Positions 1 through 8,813 of a stretch of 64,000 nt of DNA are shown in pieces. Under the pieces are notes generated by a model. That model did no database searches and was not told the origin of the DNA. It was given only the letters and a program-made list of their open reading frames with translations. The DNA comes from Brevundimonas vesicularis. GTDB lineage: Bacteria > Pseudomonadota > Alphaproteobacteria > Caulobacterales > Caulobacteraceae. The stretch is taken from NCBI RefSeq assembly GCF_027886425.1, contig NZ_CP115671.1, positions 1,674,001 through 1,738,000 on the forward strand, given 5' to 3'. A program made the position numbers and the translations under genes. Within the stretch, counting starts at the first letter, position 1. Each line of letters begins with the position of its first letter.

Positions 1-192
1 CTGGCCGCGCCGCTGGTGCATCTGGCGCCCGAGATCGGGGCGGCGCTGAAGAGCGGCGGGGTCGCGATCCTGTCGGGCCTGCTGCGCACGCAGGAGGAGC
101 GGGTGCTGGAGGCTTATCTGCCGCTGGGCTTCACGGTCGAGCAGACTATCCATCACGACGCCTGGAGCGCCCTGCAACTGCGCAAGGGCTGA
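1..192 (+). CDS. prmA: Ribosomal protein L11 methyltransferase, C-terminal end (partial)
   Basis: An open frame enters from the left edge and stops at 190-192, giving the last 63 residues of a protein. The segment (LAPEIGAALKSGGVAILSG, then QEERVLEAY and a final SALQL) matches the end of the SAM-dependent methyltransferase fold of PrmA, which trimethylates ribosomal protein L11. The start, SAM-binding motifs and catalytic core lie outside the window. The aminopeptidase gene follows nine bases later on the same strand, so the two may be cotranscribed. Identity rests on a short C-terminal match. Confidence 0.6.
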   Translation: MAAPLVHLAPEIGAALKSGGVAILSGLLRTQEERVLEAYLPLGFTVEQTIHHDAWSALQLRKG

Positions 193-201
193 GGATCGAT
201 C

Positions 202-2007
202 ATGCGCCAGACTTTCGACGAGACGACCGACCCGTCCTTCGGGGCCAAACACCTGCCGCTGCTGCGCGCCGAAATGGCCAAGCAGGGGCTGGACGGGTTT
301 CTGATCCCCCATGAGGACGAGCATCAGAACGAGTATCTGCCGGACGCCAATGAGCGCCTGGCCTGGGCGACCGGCTTCACCGGCTCGGCCGGGGCGGCGG
401 TGGTGTTTCAGGATCGCGCCAGCATGTTCACCGACGGTCGCTACACCGTTCAAGTCAAGGCCCAGACCGATCCGGCTCTGTTCGAGCGACGCGACCTCAA
501 TGACGTGGCGGCCTATCTTGAGACGGCGGCGAAGGAGGCGGTGATCGGTTACGATCCGCGTCTGCACAGCCCGGATGCCCTGGTCGTCCTGAAGGCGGCG
601 GCGCAGAAGGCGGGGGCCGAGTTGCGCGCCGTGGACGCCAATCCGCTGGACCTGGCCTGGGGCGCCGATCGTCCGGCCCAGCCGACGGCGCCGGTCGTGC
701 CGCACGAGGATGTCTATTCCGGCGAGAGCCATGCCTCCAAGCGGGCGCGGATCGGCAAGGCCGTGGCGGACGCCGGCGCAGACGCGGTGGTGCTGACGGC
801 GCCGATGTCGATCGCCTGGCTGTTCAATGTGCGCGGCGGGGACGTGATCCGTTCGCCTCTGCCGATCGGTCAGGCCATTCTGGCGGCGGACGGACAGGCG
901 CGGCTGTTCCTGGACCCGGCCAAGGTCACGAATGCGCTGCCGGGCTGGCTGGGCGACGATGTCCGCATCGAGGCGACCGAGCAGCTGGCGGCTGCGCTGG
1001 ACGGGCTGTCGGGCCAGAAGGTCATGATCGATCCGTCGCTGTCCTCGGCCTGGTATTTCGACCGGCTGGACGCGGCAGGCGCGACGGTGGTGCGCGCGAT
1101 GGACCCTTGCGCCATTCCCCGGGCGGCCAAGAATGCGGTGGAGATCGAGGGCAGCCGTCAGGCGCACATTCGCGACGGGGCGGCGCTGAGCCGGTTCCTG
1201 CACTGGGTCGACACCGTGGTGCAGGAGACCCTGCCGGACGAGCGCGAAGTGGTCGAGGCGCTGGAGCGGTTCCGCGAGGAGACCGGGGCGCTGAAGGACC
1301 TGAGTTTCGACACCATCGCCGGCGCCGGGCCGAACGGGGCCTTGCCGCATTACAAGCCGGTGGGCGCCAGCATTCGCAAGGTCGAGAATGGCTCGCTGCT
1401 GCTGGTGGACGGCGGCGGTCAGTATCTGGACGGCACGACCGATGTGACCCGCACCATGGCGGTGGGCGAACCGAGCGAAGATCAGCGCCACAAGTTCACC
1501 CTGGTGCTGAAGGCGCATATCGCCATGGCGACGATCCGTTTCCCGTCCGGGACCAGCGGGATGGCGCTGGACGCCATTGCAAGGGCGCCGATGTGGGCGG
1601 CGGGGCTGGATTACGATCACGGCACCGGCCACGGCGTCGGCAGCTATCTGGGGGTCCACGAGGGGCCGCAGAGGATCGCGAAATGGGGCACGTCCCAGCC
1701 GCTGCTGGAAGGGATGATCCTGTCCAACGAGCCCGGCTATTACCGCGAAGGCCACTGGGGCATCCGCATCGAGACCCTGCAGGTCGTGACGCCCGCCGAG
1801 GTCCCCGAGGGCGGCGAGCGGCCCATGCACGGGTTCGAGCAGCTGACGTTCGCGCCGATCGACCGCAAGCTGATCGCGGTCGAGATGCTGACGCCGGGCG
1901 AGCGGGCCTATGTCGACGCCTACCACGCCGAAACGCTGGCCAAGGTCGGGCCGTTGATGGATGGCGAGGCGCTGGACTGGCTGAAGCGGGCCTGCGCGCC
2001 GCTTTAA
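202..2007 (+). CDS. pepP: Aminopeptidase P family protein (Xaa-Pro aminopeptidase, M24B)
   Basis: A 601-residue cytosolic metallopeptidase expected to remove N-terminal residues in front of proline. Two creatinase-like N-terminal domains (about residues 20-160 and 175-315) precede a pita-bread catalytic domain. The dinuclear metal ligands are visible: two Asp in DGGGQYLDGTTDVTRT, His in HGTGHGVGSYLGVHEGP, Glu in NEPGYY and Glu in IRIETLQVV. The length of about 600 residues fits the long three-domain form. There is no signal peptide. The stop codon overlaps the convergent patatin gene on the other strand (TTAA at 2004-2007). The family is clear; exact substrates are not. Confidence 0.9.
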   Translation: MRQTFDETTDPSFGAKHLPLLRAEMAKQGLDGFLIPHEDEHQNEYLPDANERLAWATGFTGSAGAAVVFQDRASMFTDGRYTVQVKAQTDPALFERRDLNDVAAYLETAAKEAVIGYDPRLHSPDALVVLKAAAQKAGAELRAVDANPLDLAWGADRPAQPTAPVVPHEDVYSGESHASKRARIGKAVADAGADAVVLTAPMSIAWLFNVRGGDVIRSPLPIGQAILAADGQARLFLDPAKVTNALPGWLGDDVRIEATEQLAAALDGLSGQKVMIDPSLSSAWYFDRLDAAGATVVRAMDPCAIPRAAKNAVEIEGSRQAHIRDGAALSRFLHWVDTVVQETLPDEREVVEALERFREETGALKDLSFDTIAGAGPNGALPHYKPVGASIRKVENGSLLLVDGGGQYLDGTTDVTRTMAVGEPSEDQRHKFTLVLKAHIAMATIRFPSGTSGMALDAIARAPMWAAGLDYDHGTGHGVGSYLGVHEGPQRIAKWGTSQPLLEGMILSNEPGYYREGHWGIRIETLQVVTPAEVPEGGERPMHGFEQLTFAPIDRKLIAVEMLTPGERAYVDAYHAETLAKVGPLMDGEALDWLKRACAPL

Positions 2008-3755
2008 GGGGCGGGTGAAGGCGCCGGGGGCGCGCTGGGGCAGTGGCGCATCTGGGTGACGGGGCAGGCAAGGTCGGCGAGCGCCGCCTTTGTCGCCTCG
2101 TAGCCGATGGCGACGGGGCCGTCGTAGGTCTTCCAGTCGCGAATATCGCTGCCGGCGACCTGGGGCAGGATCAGGACGTCGGCGTCGGCGCGCGACTGGG
2201 TCATCTCGGCGTCGGTGGTAATGGTGGCCGAGCGCATCAGGATCGAGACGATGGGCGGGCCGGCCTTCCAGGCTCCGGACAGGACCCATTTCCACCAGGA
2301 CGGCGGATTCTCCAGCGCCTGGGGATCGACGCCGCGCGTTTGGGACATGTCCACGCCGATGATGGGGCCGCTGTTCAGTTGACGCATCACGCTGGTGGGG
2401 AAATTCTTCAGCACGGCGCCGTCCACCAGCACCTGACCGTCCATGACGACCGGCGGCAGGACGCCGGGAATGGCGATGGAGGCGCGCATGGCCCGACGCA
2501 TCAGGCCGGTGCGGTGCGCCTCGATCCGGCCCGAGGTCAGGTTCGAAGAGACGGCGAAGAAAGGCAGGGCCAGGTCCGCCAGATCGATGTCGCCGTAAGC
2601 CTGTTCCAGCAGACGGGCGACCTTTCGGGCGCGGGACATGGCGATGATCGGCACCGCGAGGTCCGACAGCGGGTCGGACTCGACGAAGGCGCGCCGAATC
2701 TCGAAATCCAGCCGTTCGAATGACCAGCCCAGGGCCGGGCCGGCGGCGACGACCGCGCCCATGGAGGCGCCGCCTGCGAAGTCGATGGGCACCTTGGTCT
2801 CTTCCAGGGCCCTGATCGCGCCAATGTGGCAATAGGCCCGCGCGCCTCCGCCCGACAGGACCAGGCCGACCGCCGTGCCGGTGACGACGCGGGCGATGCG
2901 CTCGGCGTCCGAGGCCACGCCCTCCATGCAATGGAACCAGCGATCGGGCTGTATCGCATCCAGCCAGACGCGGGTGTTGGCCGGATGATGCATGCGCGGA
3001 TCGCGCAGCAGGATCAGGTCGGTCAGGCGGCGGCCGTCGCCGAAGCCTTGGCGGCGCGGCACGGCGGACGGCGGCGCCAGCAGGCCGCTGCCGACGATGA
3101 ACATCCGGTCTACCTGACGCGCGCACAGGCTGGCCCAGGCGGGCTGATCCTGTTCGGCGACATAGAGGACGTAGTCGTGGTCGCCCTCCACCCGGCTGAA
3201 CCATTCGGACGCCGAGGCCAGGGCCGACTGGTCGATGACCTGACAGGTGAAGCCCATGGCCTGGATGGCGGCGGCGATGCGTTCGACGAAGGCGCGGATG
3301 GGGCGGGGGCGGGCAGAGACGAAGCCGAAGACGCTGGGCTCGGACGCGCCGGCGGTGCGTTCGCGGGCGCGGTGGATCATCAGCCGCGACAGCTCGACCA
3401 TCAGGTCCGGTTCGGTGCGGGCGGCCTCGAAGAAGGCTTCGCGCGGCAGGGCCAGGATCTCGCTGTCCCGCAGGGCGACGACGGTGGCGGTGTGCGGCGT
3501 GCCGGCCAGCATGGCCATCTCGCCCACCGGCTCGCCCGCCTTGACCACGCCCAGCATGTGCGGCGGCTGATCCGCCTCCATCCGAAACACGCCCAGACGG
3601 CCGGAGCGAACCAGATAAAGGGTGTCGGCCGGATCGCCCTCGGTGAACAGCGGCTCGCCGCCGGTCAGCGCAAACCAGCTGGCCCGGTCGACCATGCGAC
3701 CTTCGAAAATTCGCGCGAGCGAGGTCGCCAGCGTGTCGGGGCGAAGCGTGGCCAT
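2004..3755 (-). CDS. Cyclic-nucleotide-binding-domain and patatin-like phospholipase protein
   Basis: A two-domain protein of 583 residues. Residues about 10-130 form a cNMP-binding/Crp-like sensor (GEPLFTEGDPADTLYLVRSGRLGVF; GEPVGEMAMLAGTPHTATV). The C-terminal half is a patatin lipase with oxyanion loop GGGARAYCHIGAI, nucleophile elbow GGASMG and catalytic DGA in VDGAVLKNFP. It resembles bacterial NTE-like esterases that hydrolyse membrane phospholipids. The start at 3755 (MATLRPDTLA) is chosen because the open frame extends 123 residues further upstream with Arg/Pro-rich sequence unlike the family. It converges with pepP. Confidence 0.85.
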   Translation of the reverse strand: MATLRPDTLATSLARIFEGRMVDRASWFALTGGEPLFTEGDPADTLYLVRSGRLGVFRMEADQPPHMLGVVKAGEPVGEMAMLAGTPHTATVVALRDSEILALPREAFFEAARTEPDLMVELSRLMIHRARERTAGASEPSVFGFVSARPRPIRAFVERIAAAIQAMGFTCQVIDQSALASASEWFSRVEGDHDYVLYVAEQDQPAWASLCARQVDRMFIVGSGLLAPPSAVPRRQGFGDGRRLTDLILLRDPRMHHPANTRVWLDAIQPDRWFHCMEGVASDAERIARVVTGTAVGLVLSGGGARAYCHIGAIRALEETKVPIDFAGGASMGAVVAAGPALGWSFERLDFEIRRAFVESDPLSDLAVPIIAMSRARKVARLLEQAYGDIDLADLALPFFAVSSNLTSGRIEAHRTGLMRRAMRASIAIPGVLPPVVMDGQVLVDGAVLKNFPTSVMRQLNSGPIIGVDMSQTRGVDPQALENPPSWWKWVLSGAWKAGPPIVSILMRSATITTDAEMTQSRADADVLILPQVAGSDIRDWKTYDGPVAIGYEATKAALADLACPVTQMRHCPSAPPAPSPAP

Positions 3756-4302
3756 GATCCGTTTGTAGGCGCGATTCTCAAGCGGGTGAATTGGGATGTT
3801 TGGACGTGCGACGGCGCCTTCGCGCGATCGCAGCGAAGTTCGGAGGGCTGGGCGGAGCGTCGGGCCTTCGCCCGGAGTGTGATTAGAGATTACCGTTTCG
3901 ACGAAGGGTGTGACGCTCGGCGCGGGGGGTTGGCCTGCAAGCTCGGGGCGCCGAGCGGTGGCGGTCTTATCGCCTAACCCCATAAGCCTGCGACGGGCGG
4001 GTCGGAGCAGCGATCCCCAATCCCCGGTGCGGCCGAGTATCCCCCTCGACCCTGCGACGCGACTGCGGGCGTCGGGGCGATTCCCCGACCGATCAGCCCC
4101 GGCGCCGCGATGGAGTTTCACCATCGCTCCCGTTCCCTCCGCTCTCGCCGCCGCAAGGTCGCAGGCCAGGCGAGCCCTCCATGCGACGAGACGGGTGCAT
4201 TATGCGGCCGTTTGACCCCTTGGATGGGAGACGGGGGACATAAATCGGCAAGCGGTTGAAATCGTTTGGGAGGGACCAGCGGCATTGCGCTGGCTGAGCA
4301 TT
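3756..4302. other. Intergenic region between the patatin gene and serS (left part)
   Basis: No convincing gene is visible here. Open frames on both strands read as Arg/Pro-rich shadow sequence without ribosome-binding sites. The region should hold the promoter of the minus-strand patatin gene near 3760-3850 and leads into the inverted-repeat element upstream of serS. I saw no T-box, riboswitch or tRNA. Confidence 0.4.
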
Positions 4303-4444
4303 GTCTCCTCCCCATGTCAGGGGGAGGTGGCTCGAAGCGTAGCGGAGAGACGGAGGGGCTCTTCAGCGCATCCCGGCGCCTAAGCGGCGTCAAGAACCCC
4401 TTCACCGCTTCGCGGTCCCCCTCCCCACAAGTGGGGGAGGAGAC
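4303..4444. repeat. Intergenic inverted-repeat element (REP/MITE-like) upstream of serS
   Basis: The ends are perfect 11-base inverted repeats: GTCTCCTCCCC at 4303-4313 and GGGGAGGAGAC at 4434-4444. Inside are smaller hairpins such as CCCCAC/GTGGGG around 4421-4436. The layout, a roughly 140-base palindromic unit with pyrimidine-rich left and purine-rich right end, is that of dispersed intergenic repeats common in Caulobacterales genomes. Only one copy is in this window, so dispersal is inferred. It encodes nothing convincing and ends 84 bases before the serS start. Confidence 0.55.
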
Positions 4445-4528
4445 GATGGTGCGAGCTTCTCGCGTTGCCCGATTCCGCGTGGGCGGGTAGAGCGTTCGGC
4501 TTCTCCCGCCCAGCCGAAGTTTCAGACC

Positions 4529-6040
4529 ATGCACGACATCAGAGCCATTCGCGAGAACCCCCAGGTTTACGTGGCGGGCTGGTCGTCGCGCGGGGTGGAC
4601 GAGGCCGATGGGCTGGTGGCGGACATCCTGCGGCTGGACGGCGAACTGCGTCACGCCCAGACGACGGGGCAGGACGCCCTGGCCAAGCGCAATGCGGCCT
4701 CCAAGCTGATCGGCGCTGCGATGGGGCGTAAGGACATGGGCGAGGCCGATAGGCTGAAAGCCGAGGTCGAGGCGCTGAAAGGCGATATCGCGGCGGCGGC
4801 CGAGGTCGAAGCGCGTGTCGGCAAGGAGCTGCGCGACCTGCTGGCGGCGCAGAAAAACCTGGCGGCCGAGGATGTGCCGGACGGTGAGGACGAGGCGGGC
4901 AATGTCGAGGTCTCGACCTGGGGCGAGCCGCGTCGCATCGGTCCGGCCAAGGACCACGCCGACCTGGGCGAGGCCCTGGACATGCTGGACTTCGAGGCGG
5001 CGGCGAAGATGTCGGGCGCGCGGTTCGCAGTGCTGAAGGGGCAGCTGGCGCGGCTGGAACGGGCCGTGGGCCAGTTCATGCTGGATATGCAGACGGATCA
5101 GCACGGGTATCTGGAGGTAAACCCGCCGCTTCTGGTAAATGACGAATCCATGTTTGGAACGGGTCAGTTGCCAAAGTTTGGCGAGGACCTGTTTTATCCT
5201 ACTGAAGTTCGCAAGCCGCCGAAGCGCGAAAACTTGTCTCGCGACTTGAAAGAGCTACGCAATTTTCTGGCTCACAAGCAGTTTTCTGTCCGACCAGGTT
5301 CATTGTCGCAAGAAGACTGGGGGTTATGGGCGCGTCTGGACCAACTCGGTTTCGACGATCTGCTGGAAGCGGAAGTTTATCAGCTCCTAGATGCCCTGGA
5401 ACGGGCCCACGTGCAGGGTATTGAGGGGCGTCGCTGGCTCATCCCTACCGCCGAAGTCTCCCTGACCAATCTCGTGCGCGAGACCATCCTGTCTGAGGAC
5501 GACCTCACCACGCCGATGCGGATGACGGCGTTGACGCCGTGCTTCCGGGCCGAGGCGGGGTCGGCGGGGCGCGATACGCGCGGGCTGATCCGCCAGCACC
5601 AGTTCTCGAAGGTCGAGATGGTGTCCATCGCGCGGCCGGAGGACTCAGACGCCGAGCACGAGCGGATGACGGCCTGTGCGGAGGCGGTGCTGAAGGCGCT
5701 GGAGCTGCCGTTCCGGCGGATGCTGCTGTGCAAGGGCGACATGGGCTTTTCGGCGCAGAAGACCTTCGACCTGGAGGTCTGGCTGCCCAGCCAGGGGACC
5801 TATCGCGAGATCAGCAGCTGCTCGAACTGCGGGGACTTCCAGGCGCGGCGCATGGATGCGCGGTTTAAGCGCGCCGGCGAGAAGAAGACCGAGTTCGTCC
5901 ATACGCTGAACGGCTCTGGCCTGGCGGTCGGCCGGACGCTTGTGGCGATCATGGAAAACTATCAGCGAGACGACGGGCGGATCGCCGTGCCGGCGGTGTT
6001 GCAGCCCTATATGGGCGGTCTGCAGGTCGTGGGCGGCTGA
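4529..6040 (+). CDS. serS: Serine--tRNA ligase with an internal insertion
   Basis: Class II aminoacyl-tRNA synthetase that charges tRNA-Ser in the cytosol. The N-terminal long coiled-coil tRNA-binding arm spans about residues 30-110. The core shows motif 1 region PPLLVNDESMFGTGQLPKF, serine-binding TAE in IPTAEVSLTN, motif 2 FRAEAGSAGRDTRG and motif 3 GSGLAVGRTLVAIMENYQ. At 503 residues it is some 70 residues longer than the usual 420-430. The excess is one in-frame block at about residues 223-298, between motif 1 and TAE, and is AT-richer than the rest. All catalytic motifs are kept, so the enzyme is probably active. The next gene starts inside the stop codon. Confidence 0.93.
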   Translation: MHDIRAIRENPQVYVAGWSSRGVDEADGLVADILRLDGELRHAQTTGQDALAKRNAASKLIGAAMGRKDMGEADRLKAEVEALKGDIAAAAEVEARVGKELRDLLAAQKNLAAEDVPDGEDEAGNVEVSTWGEPRRIGPAKDHADLGEALDMLDFEAAAKMSGARFAVLKGQLARLERAVGQFMLDMQTDQHGYLEVNPPLLVNDESMFGTGQLPKFGEDLFYPTEVRKPPKRENLSRDLKELRNFLAHKQFSVRPGSLSQEDWGLWARLDQLGFDDLLEAEVYQLLDALERAHVQGIEGRRWLIPTAEVSLTNLVRETILSEDDLTTPMRMTALTPCFRAEAGSAGRDTRGLIRQHQFSKVEMVSIARPEDSDAEHERMTACAEAVLKALELPFRRMLLCKGDMGFSAQKTFDLEVWLPSQGTYREISSCSNCGDFQARRMDARFKRAGEKKTEFVHTLNGSGLAVGRTLVAIMENYQRDDGRIAVPAVLQPYMGGLQVVGG

Positions 6041-6834
6041 TGCGTATTCTTCTGACCAACGACGACGGCATCGAGGCCGAAGGTCTGGAATGCCTCGAGC
6101 GGATCGCGCGCACGCTGAGCGACGACGTGTGGGTGTGCGCGCCCGCCGTCGAACAGTCGGGCAAGGGGCGGGGGATCACCCTGACCGAGCCGCTGCGGGT
6201 GCTGAACCTGGGCGAGAAGCGGTTCGCCGTGACGGGAACGCCGACCGACTGCGTCGTGCTGGCGGTCAATGACCTGATGCCGGAGAAGCCCGATCTGGTC
6301 CTGTCGGGCGTCAATCGCGGGCACAATATAGGCGAGGACGTCAGCTATTCCGGCACAGTGGCGGGCGCCTTGCAGGGGATGGCGTTCGGCATCCGCTCCA
6401 TCGCCCTGAGCCAGAGCCTGGAGCGGTTCCACGACGAGGTGGTCGCGCATTGGGAGACGGCTGAGGCCTTCGCGCCTGCGATCATCAGCCGCCTGCTGGA
6501 GCAGAAATGGGCGAACGGGGTGGTGATGAACCTGAACTTCCCCAACCGGCCGCCCGAAGCGGTCGATCAGGTCGAGGTGACGACCCAGGGCTTCCGCAAC
6601 GTCGGCGAGATGCACGCGGTGCGGCGCACGGACCTGCGCGGACGGGACTATTACTGGATGAGCTTCCGGGGTGAAAAGCAGGAGCATGCCGAGGGCACGG
6701 ACCTGCGGGCCATCGAGGAGGGGCGGATCTCGGTCACGCCGCTGCATATCGACCTGACGCACATGACCAGCGTGCATGACCTGAAGAAGGTGCTGGGCGG
6801 GGCGCCGCCGAAGAGCGTGGCGACCGCTGCATGA
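6040..6834 (+). CDS. surE: 5'/3'-nucleotidase SurE
   Basis: A 264-residue metal-dependent nucleoside monophosphate phosphatase, cytosolic. Typical SurE motifs are present: LLTNDDGI at the N-terminus with the metal-binding Asp pair, GTPTDCV in the middle and SGVNRGHNIGEDVSYSGTVAGA with the active-site loop. The ATG shares one base with the serS stop, and the next gene pcm starts inside the surE stop (ATGA). This reflects the common bacterial surE-pcm pairing linked to stress survival and repair of aged protein. The C-terminal part is complete and nothing is unusual. Confidence 0.95.
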   Translation: MRILLTNDDGIEAEGLECLERIARTLSDDVWVCAPAVEQSGKGRGITLTEPLRVLNLGEKRFAVTGTPTDCVVLAVNDLMPEKPDLVLSGVNRGHNIGEDVSYSGTVAGALQGMAFGIRSIALSQSLERFHDEVVAHWETAEAFAPAIISRLLEQKWANGVVMNLNFPNRPPEAVDQVEVTTQGFRNVGEMHAVRRTDLRGRDYYWMSFRGEKQEHAEGTDLRAIEEGRISVTPLHIDLTHMTSVHDLKKVLGGAPPKSVATAA

Positions 6835-7475
6835 ATCTGCACGACGACCGGGCCGGGCGGCTGATCCTGTCGCTGCGGCAGCAGGGGGTCACGGACCCGC
6901 GCGTGCTGAAGGCGATGGAGAGCATCGACCGCGCGGTCTTCGTGCATGAGAAGTTCCTGGATCAGGCGTGGGAGGATCAGGCCCTGCCGATCGACTGCGC
7001 CCAGACGATCAGCCAGCCCTATATCGTCGGACTGATGACCCAGGCGCTGGAGGTGCAGGCGCGTCATCGGGTTTTGGAGATCGGCACCGGCAGCGGATAC
7101 CAGTGCGCGGTGCTGAGCCGGCTGGCGCGCTATGTCTATTCGGTGGAGCGGTATCGCAGTCTGCTGGTCGAGGCCGAAGCGCGACTGCGGGTGCTGAAGA
7201 TCGAGAACGTCATCACCAAGCACGGCGACGGCGGCCTGGGCTGGGCCGAACAGGCGCCCTTCGACCGGATCATGGTCACGGCCGCCTCGCCGACCGAGCC
7301 GACCGAACTGCTGAAACAGCTGAAGCCGAACGGGGTGCTGGTCGCGCCTGTGGGACGCACGTCGGTGCAGATGCTGCATCGCTACGTCGGGCAGGGCGAC
7401 GGGTCGTTCCACCGCGAAAGTCTGACGGAAGTGCGTTTCGTGCCCCTGGTCGAGGGGACGGCGAAGGAGGGATAG
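6831..7475 (+). CDS. pcm: Protein-L-isoaspartate O-methyltransferase
   Basis: A 214-residue SAM-dependent methyltransferase that repairs isoaspartyl residues in damaged proteins. The PIMT signature is clear: ISQPYIVGLMTQAL before the SAM-binding motif I VLEIGTGSGYQ, then VYSVERY, KHGDGGLGW and FDRIMVTAA. It overlaps surE by four bases, so translation is probably coupled. The protein is cytosolic and no domain is missing. A gap of about 150 bases follows before the next gene, with no clear terminator. Confidence 0.95.
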   Translation: MNLHDDRAGRLILSLRQQGVTDPRVLKAMESIDRAVFVHEKFLDQAWEDQALPIDCAQTISQPYIVGLMTQALEVQARHRVLEIGTGSGYQCAVLSRLARYVYSVERYRSLLVEAEARLRVLKIENVITKHGDGGLGWAEQAPFDRIMVTAASPTEPTELLKQLKPNGVLVAPVGRTSVQMLHRYVGQGDGSFHRESLTEVRFVPLVEGTAKEG

Positions 7476-7634
7476 GCTCCTTTTTGCTGGCTATCGCTCG
7501 CGACCGGGTTGCTCGCTGTTTGAGCCGTTAATCTTCGCGCCCCAATTCCGTGCGGTTTGCGGGGTTGGCTTATGGGGCGCGAGCGGGCACACCGGGCGGG
7601 CGAGTTTAACCACGAATGGGAGCAGCCGGTGGCG

Positions 7635-8711
7635 ATGATTTCGGGCTGGATGAGAGCGGTTCTGGTCGCGGGGGCGGCGTTGAGCACGGCGGCCTGCATC
7701 AGCTATCCTTCGGAGCCGCGCTATTCGACGCATGCGAACCCGGCGCCGGCCTATGGTCCGGGGCAGGGTGCCTACCCGCAGCAGCCGACCTATCCGAACG
7801 CCGGCCAGAATTCGAACCAGCCCTATCGTCCCGCCCCCTATGAATCGCCGCCGCCCGCGACGGCGCCGATCGGTCAGGTGGACGGCGGGGCCTTACCGCC
7901 GACGGTCAATGTCGGTCCGAGCCAACCGGCCTACCAGCCGCCGGCGTCGCAGCCGCCCGCCTATACGCCACCATCCTATCCGTCGTCGTCGGCCCCGGTG
8001 CGTCCGGGCGCGGCCTATGTGATCCAACCGGGCGACACGATCTCGGGCGTGGGACGCCGCTTCCAGACGCCGGTGCAGACACTGATCGATCTGAATGGCC
8101 TGGGGCCGCGCGGGGCGATCACGACGGGCCAGCGAATCATACTGCCTGAAGCGGCGGTGGATACCGGCCGCGATCCTTACGCGACCGGCGCCTCGCCCGT
8201 CGGCGTCCTGGTGCCCAACAATGGCTCCGTGCCGCCGCCCCCGCCGCCGCCCTCGGGCAATGCAGCTCTGCCGGTCCAGACGCGCCCTATCGAACAGACC
8301 AACGCTGGCGCCGTCACCGGTCAGCCAAACCTGCTGTGGCCAGTGCGCGGCGACATCGTGCGGCGGTTCGGCCCGGTCGGCATGGGCGAGCGGAACAACG
8401 GCATCAACATCGGCGCCTCGGCCGGCGCGCCGGTCAGCGCCTCTGCGGCAGGGCGTGTGGCCTATGTCGGCAGCGATCTGGTGGGGCAGGGGCTTACGGT
8501 GCTGATCGTGCACGCCAACGGCTGGCGCACGGTCTATGGCCATCTGGGTTCGGCGACGGTCAAGGACGGCGACGACGTGCGCGCCGGCCAGCAGATCGGC
8601 ACCGTGGGTCTGACGGCCGGCGACGGACGCCCCTCGATCCACTTCGAGACCCGTCAGATGCGCGGCGACGATCCGGTCGCCGTCGATCCTTTGACAGTGT
8701 TGCCCAGGTAG
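7635..8711 (+). CDS. LysM and M23 (LytM) domain lipoprotein, NlpD-like
   Basis: A 358-residue envelope protein. Residues 1-21 form a lipoprotein signal with lipobox ending at Cys21 (LSTAAC). A Pro/Tyr/Gln-rich linker leads to a LysM peptidoglycan-binding domain (YVIQPGDTISGVGRRF) and a C-terminal M23/LytM domain (VYGHL, SIHFET). The first zinc-ligand motif reads NNGINIG, lacking the usual His and Asp, so it is probably a non-catalytic amidase activator like NlpD/EnvC rather than an active endopeptidase. A GTG at 7629 sits better behind GGGAG (7618-7622) and is an alternative start. A strong terminator follows. Confidence 0.85.
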   Translation: MISGWMRAVLVAGAALSTAACISYPSEPRYSTHANPAPAYGPGQGAYPQQPTYPNAGQNSNQPYRPAPYESPPPATAPIGQVDGGALPPTVNVGPSQPAYQPPASQPPAYTPPSYPSSSAPVRPGAAYVIQPGDTISGVGRRFQTPVQTLIDLNGLGPRGAITTGQRIILPEAAVDTGRDPYATGASPVGVLVPNNGSVPPPPPPPSGNAALPVQTRPIEQTNAGAVTGQPNLLWPVRGDIVRRFGPVGMGERNNGINIGASAGAPVSASAAGRVAYVGSDLVGQGLTVLIVHANGWRTVYGHLGSATVKDGDDVRAGQQIGTVGLTAGDGRPSIHFETRQMRGDDPVAVDPLTVLPR

Positions 8712-8734
8712 CGCTTTCGCCGCGTTGCAATCTG

Positions 8735-8767
8735 CGAGGCGCGGCCCTAGGTTCCGCGCCTCGTTTT
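8735..8767 (+). terminator. Rho-independent terminator after the M23 lipoprotein gene
   Basis: A perfect hairpin, CGAGGCGCGG (8735-8744) paired with CCGCGCCTCG (8754-8763) around a nine-base loop, is followed by TTTT. It lies 23 bases after the stop codon and separates the lipoprotein gene from yajC. Confidence 0.75.
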
Positions 8768-8813
8768 AATGGGGGGCCGACGAGGGCTACCCTTCTATGT
8801 TCGGAGACGACCC

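Noticed and set aside
2826..3977. Plus-strand open frame of 383 codons opposite the patatin gene
   Set aside because: The codons mirror the patatin gene on the other strand and the protein is low in hydrophobic patterning. The patatin protein has clear catalytic motifs.
4118..5104. Long minus-strand open frame across the start of serS
   Set aside because: It lies antisense to serS in GC-rich DNA, has His/Arg/Leu-rich composition without any motif and no ribosome-binding site. It is a shadow frame.
5195..5422. Intein or intron in serS
   Set aside because: The insertion has no N-terminal Cys/Ser splicing block, no terminal His-Asn and is too short for an intein. It stays in frame and ends in normal SerRS sequence. 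No intron boundaries are seen.
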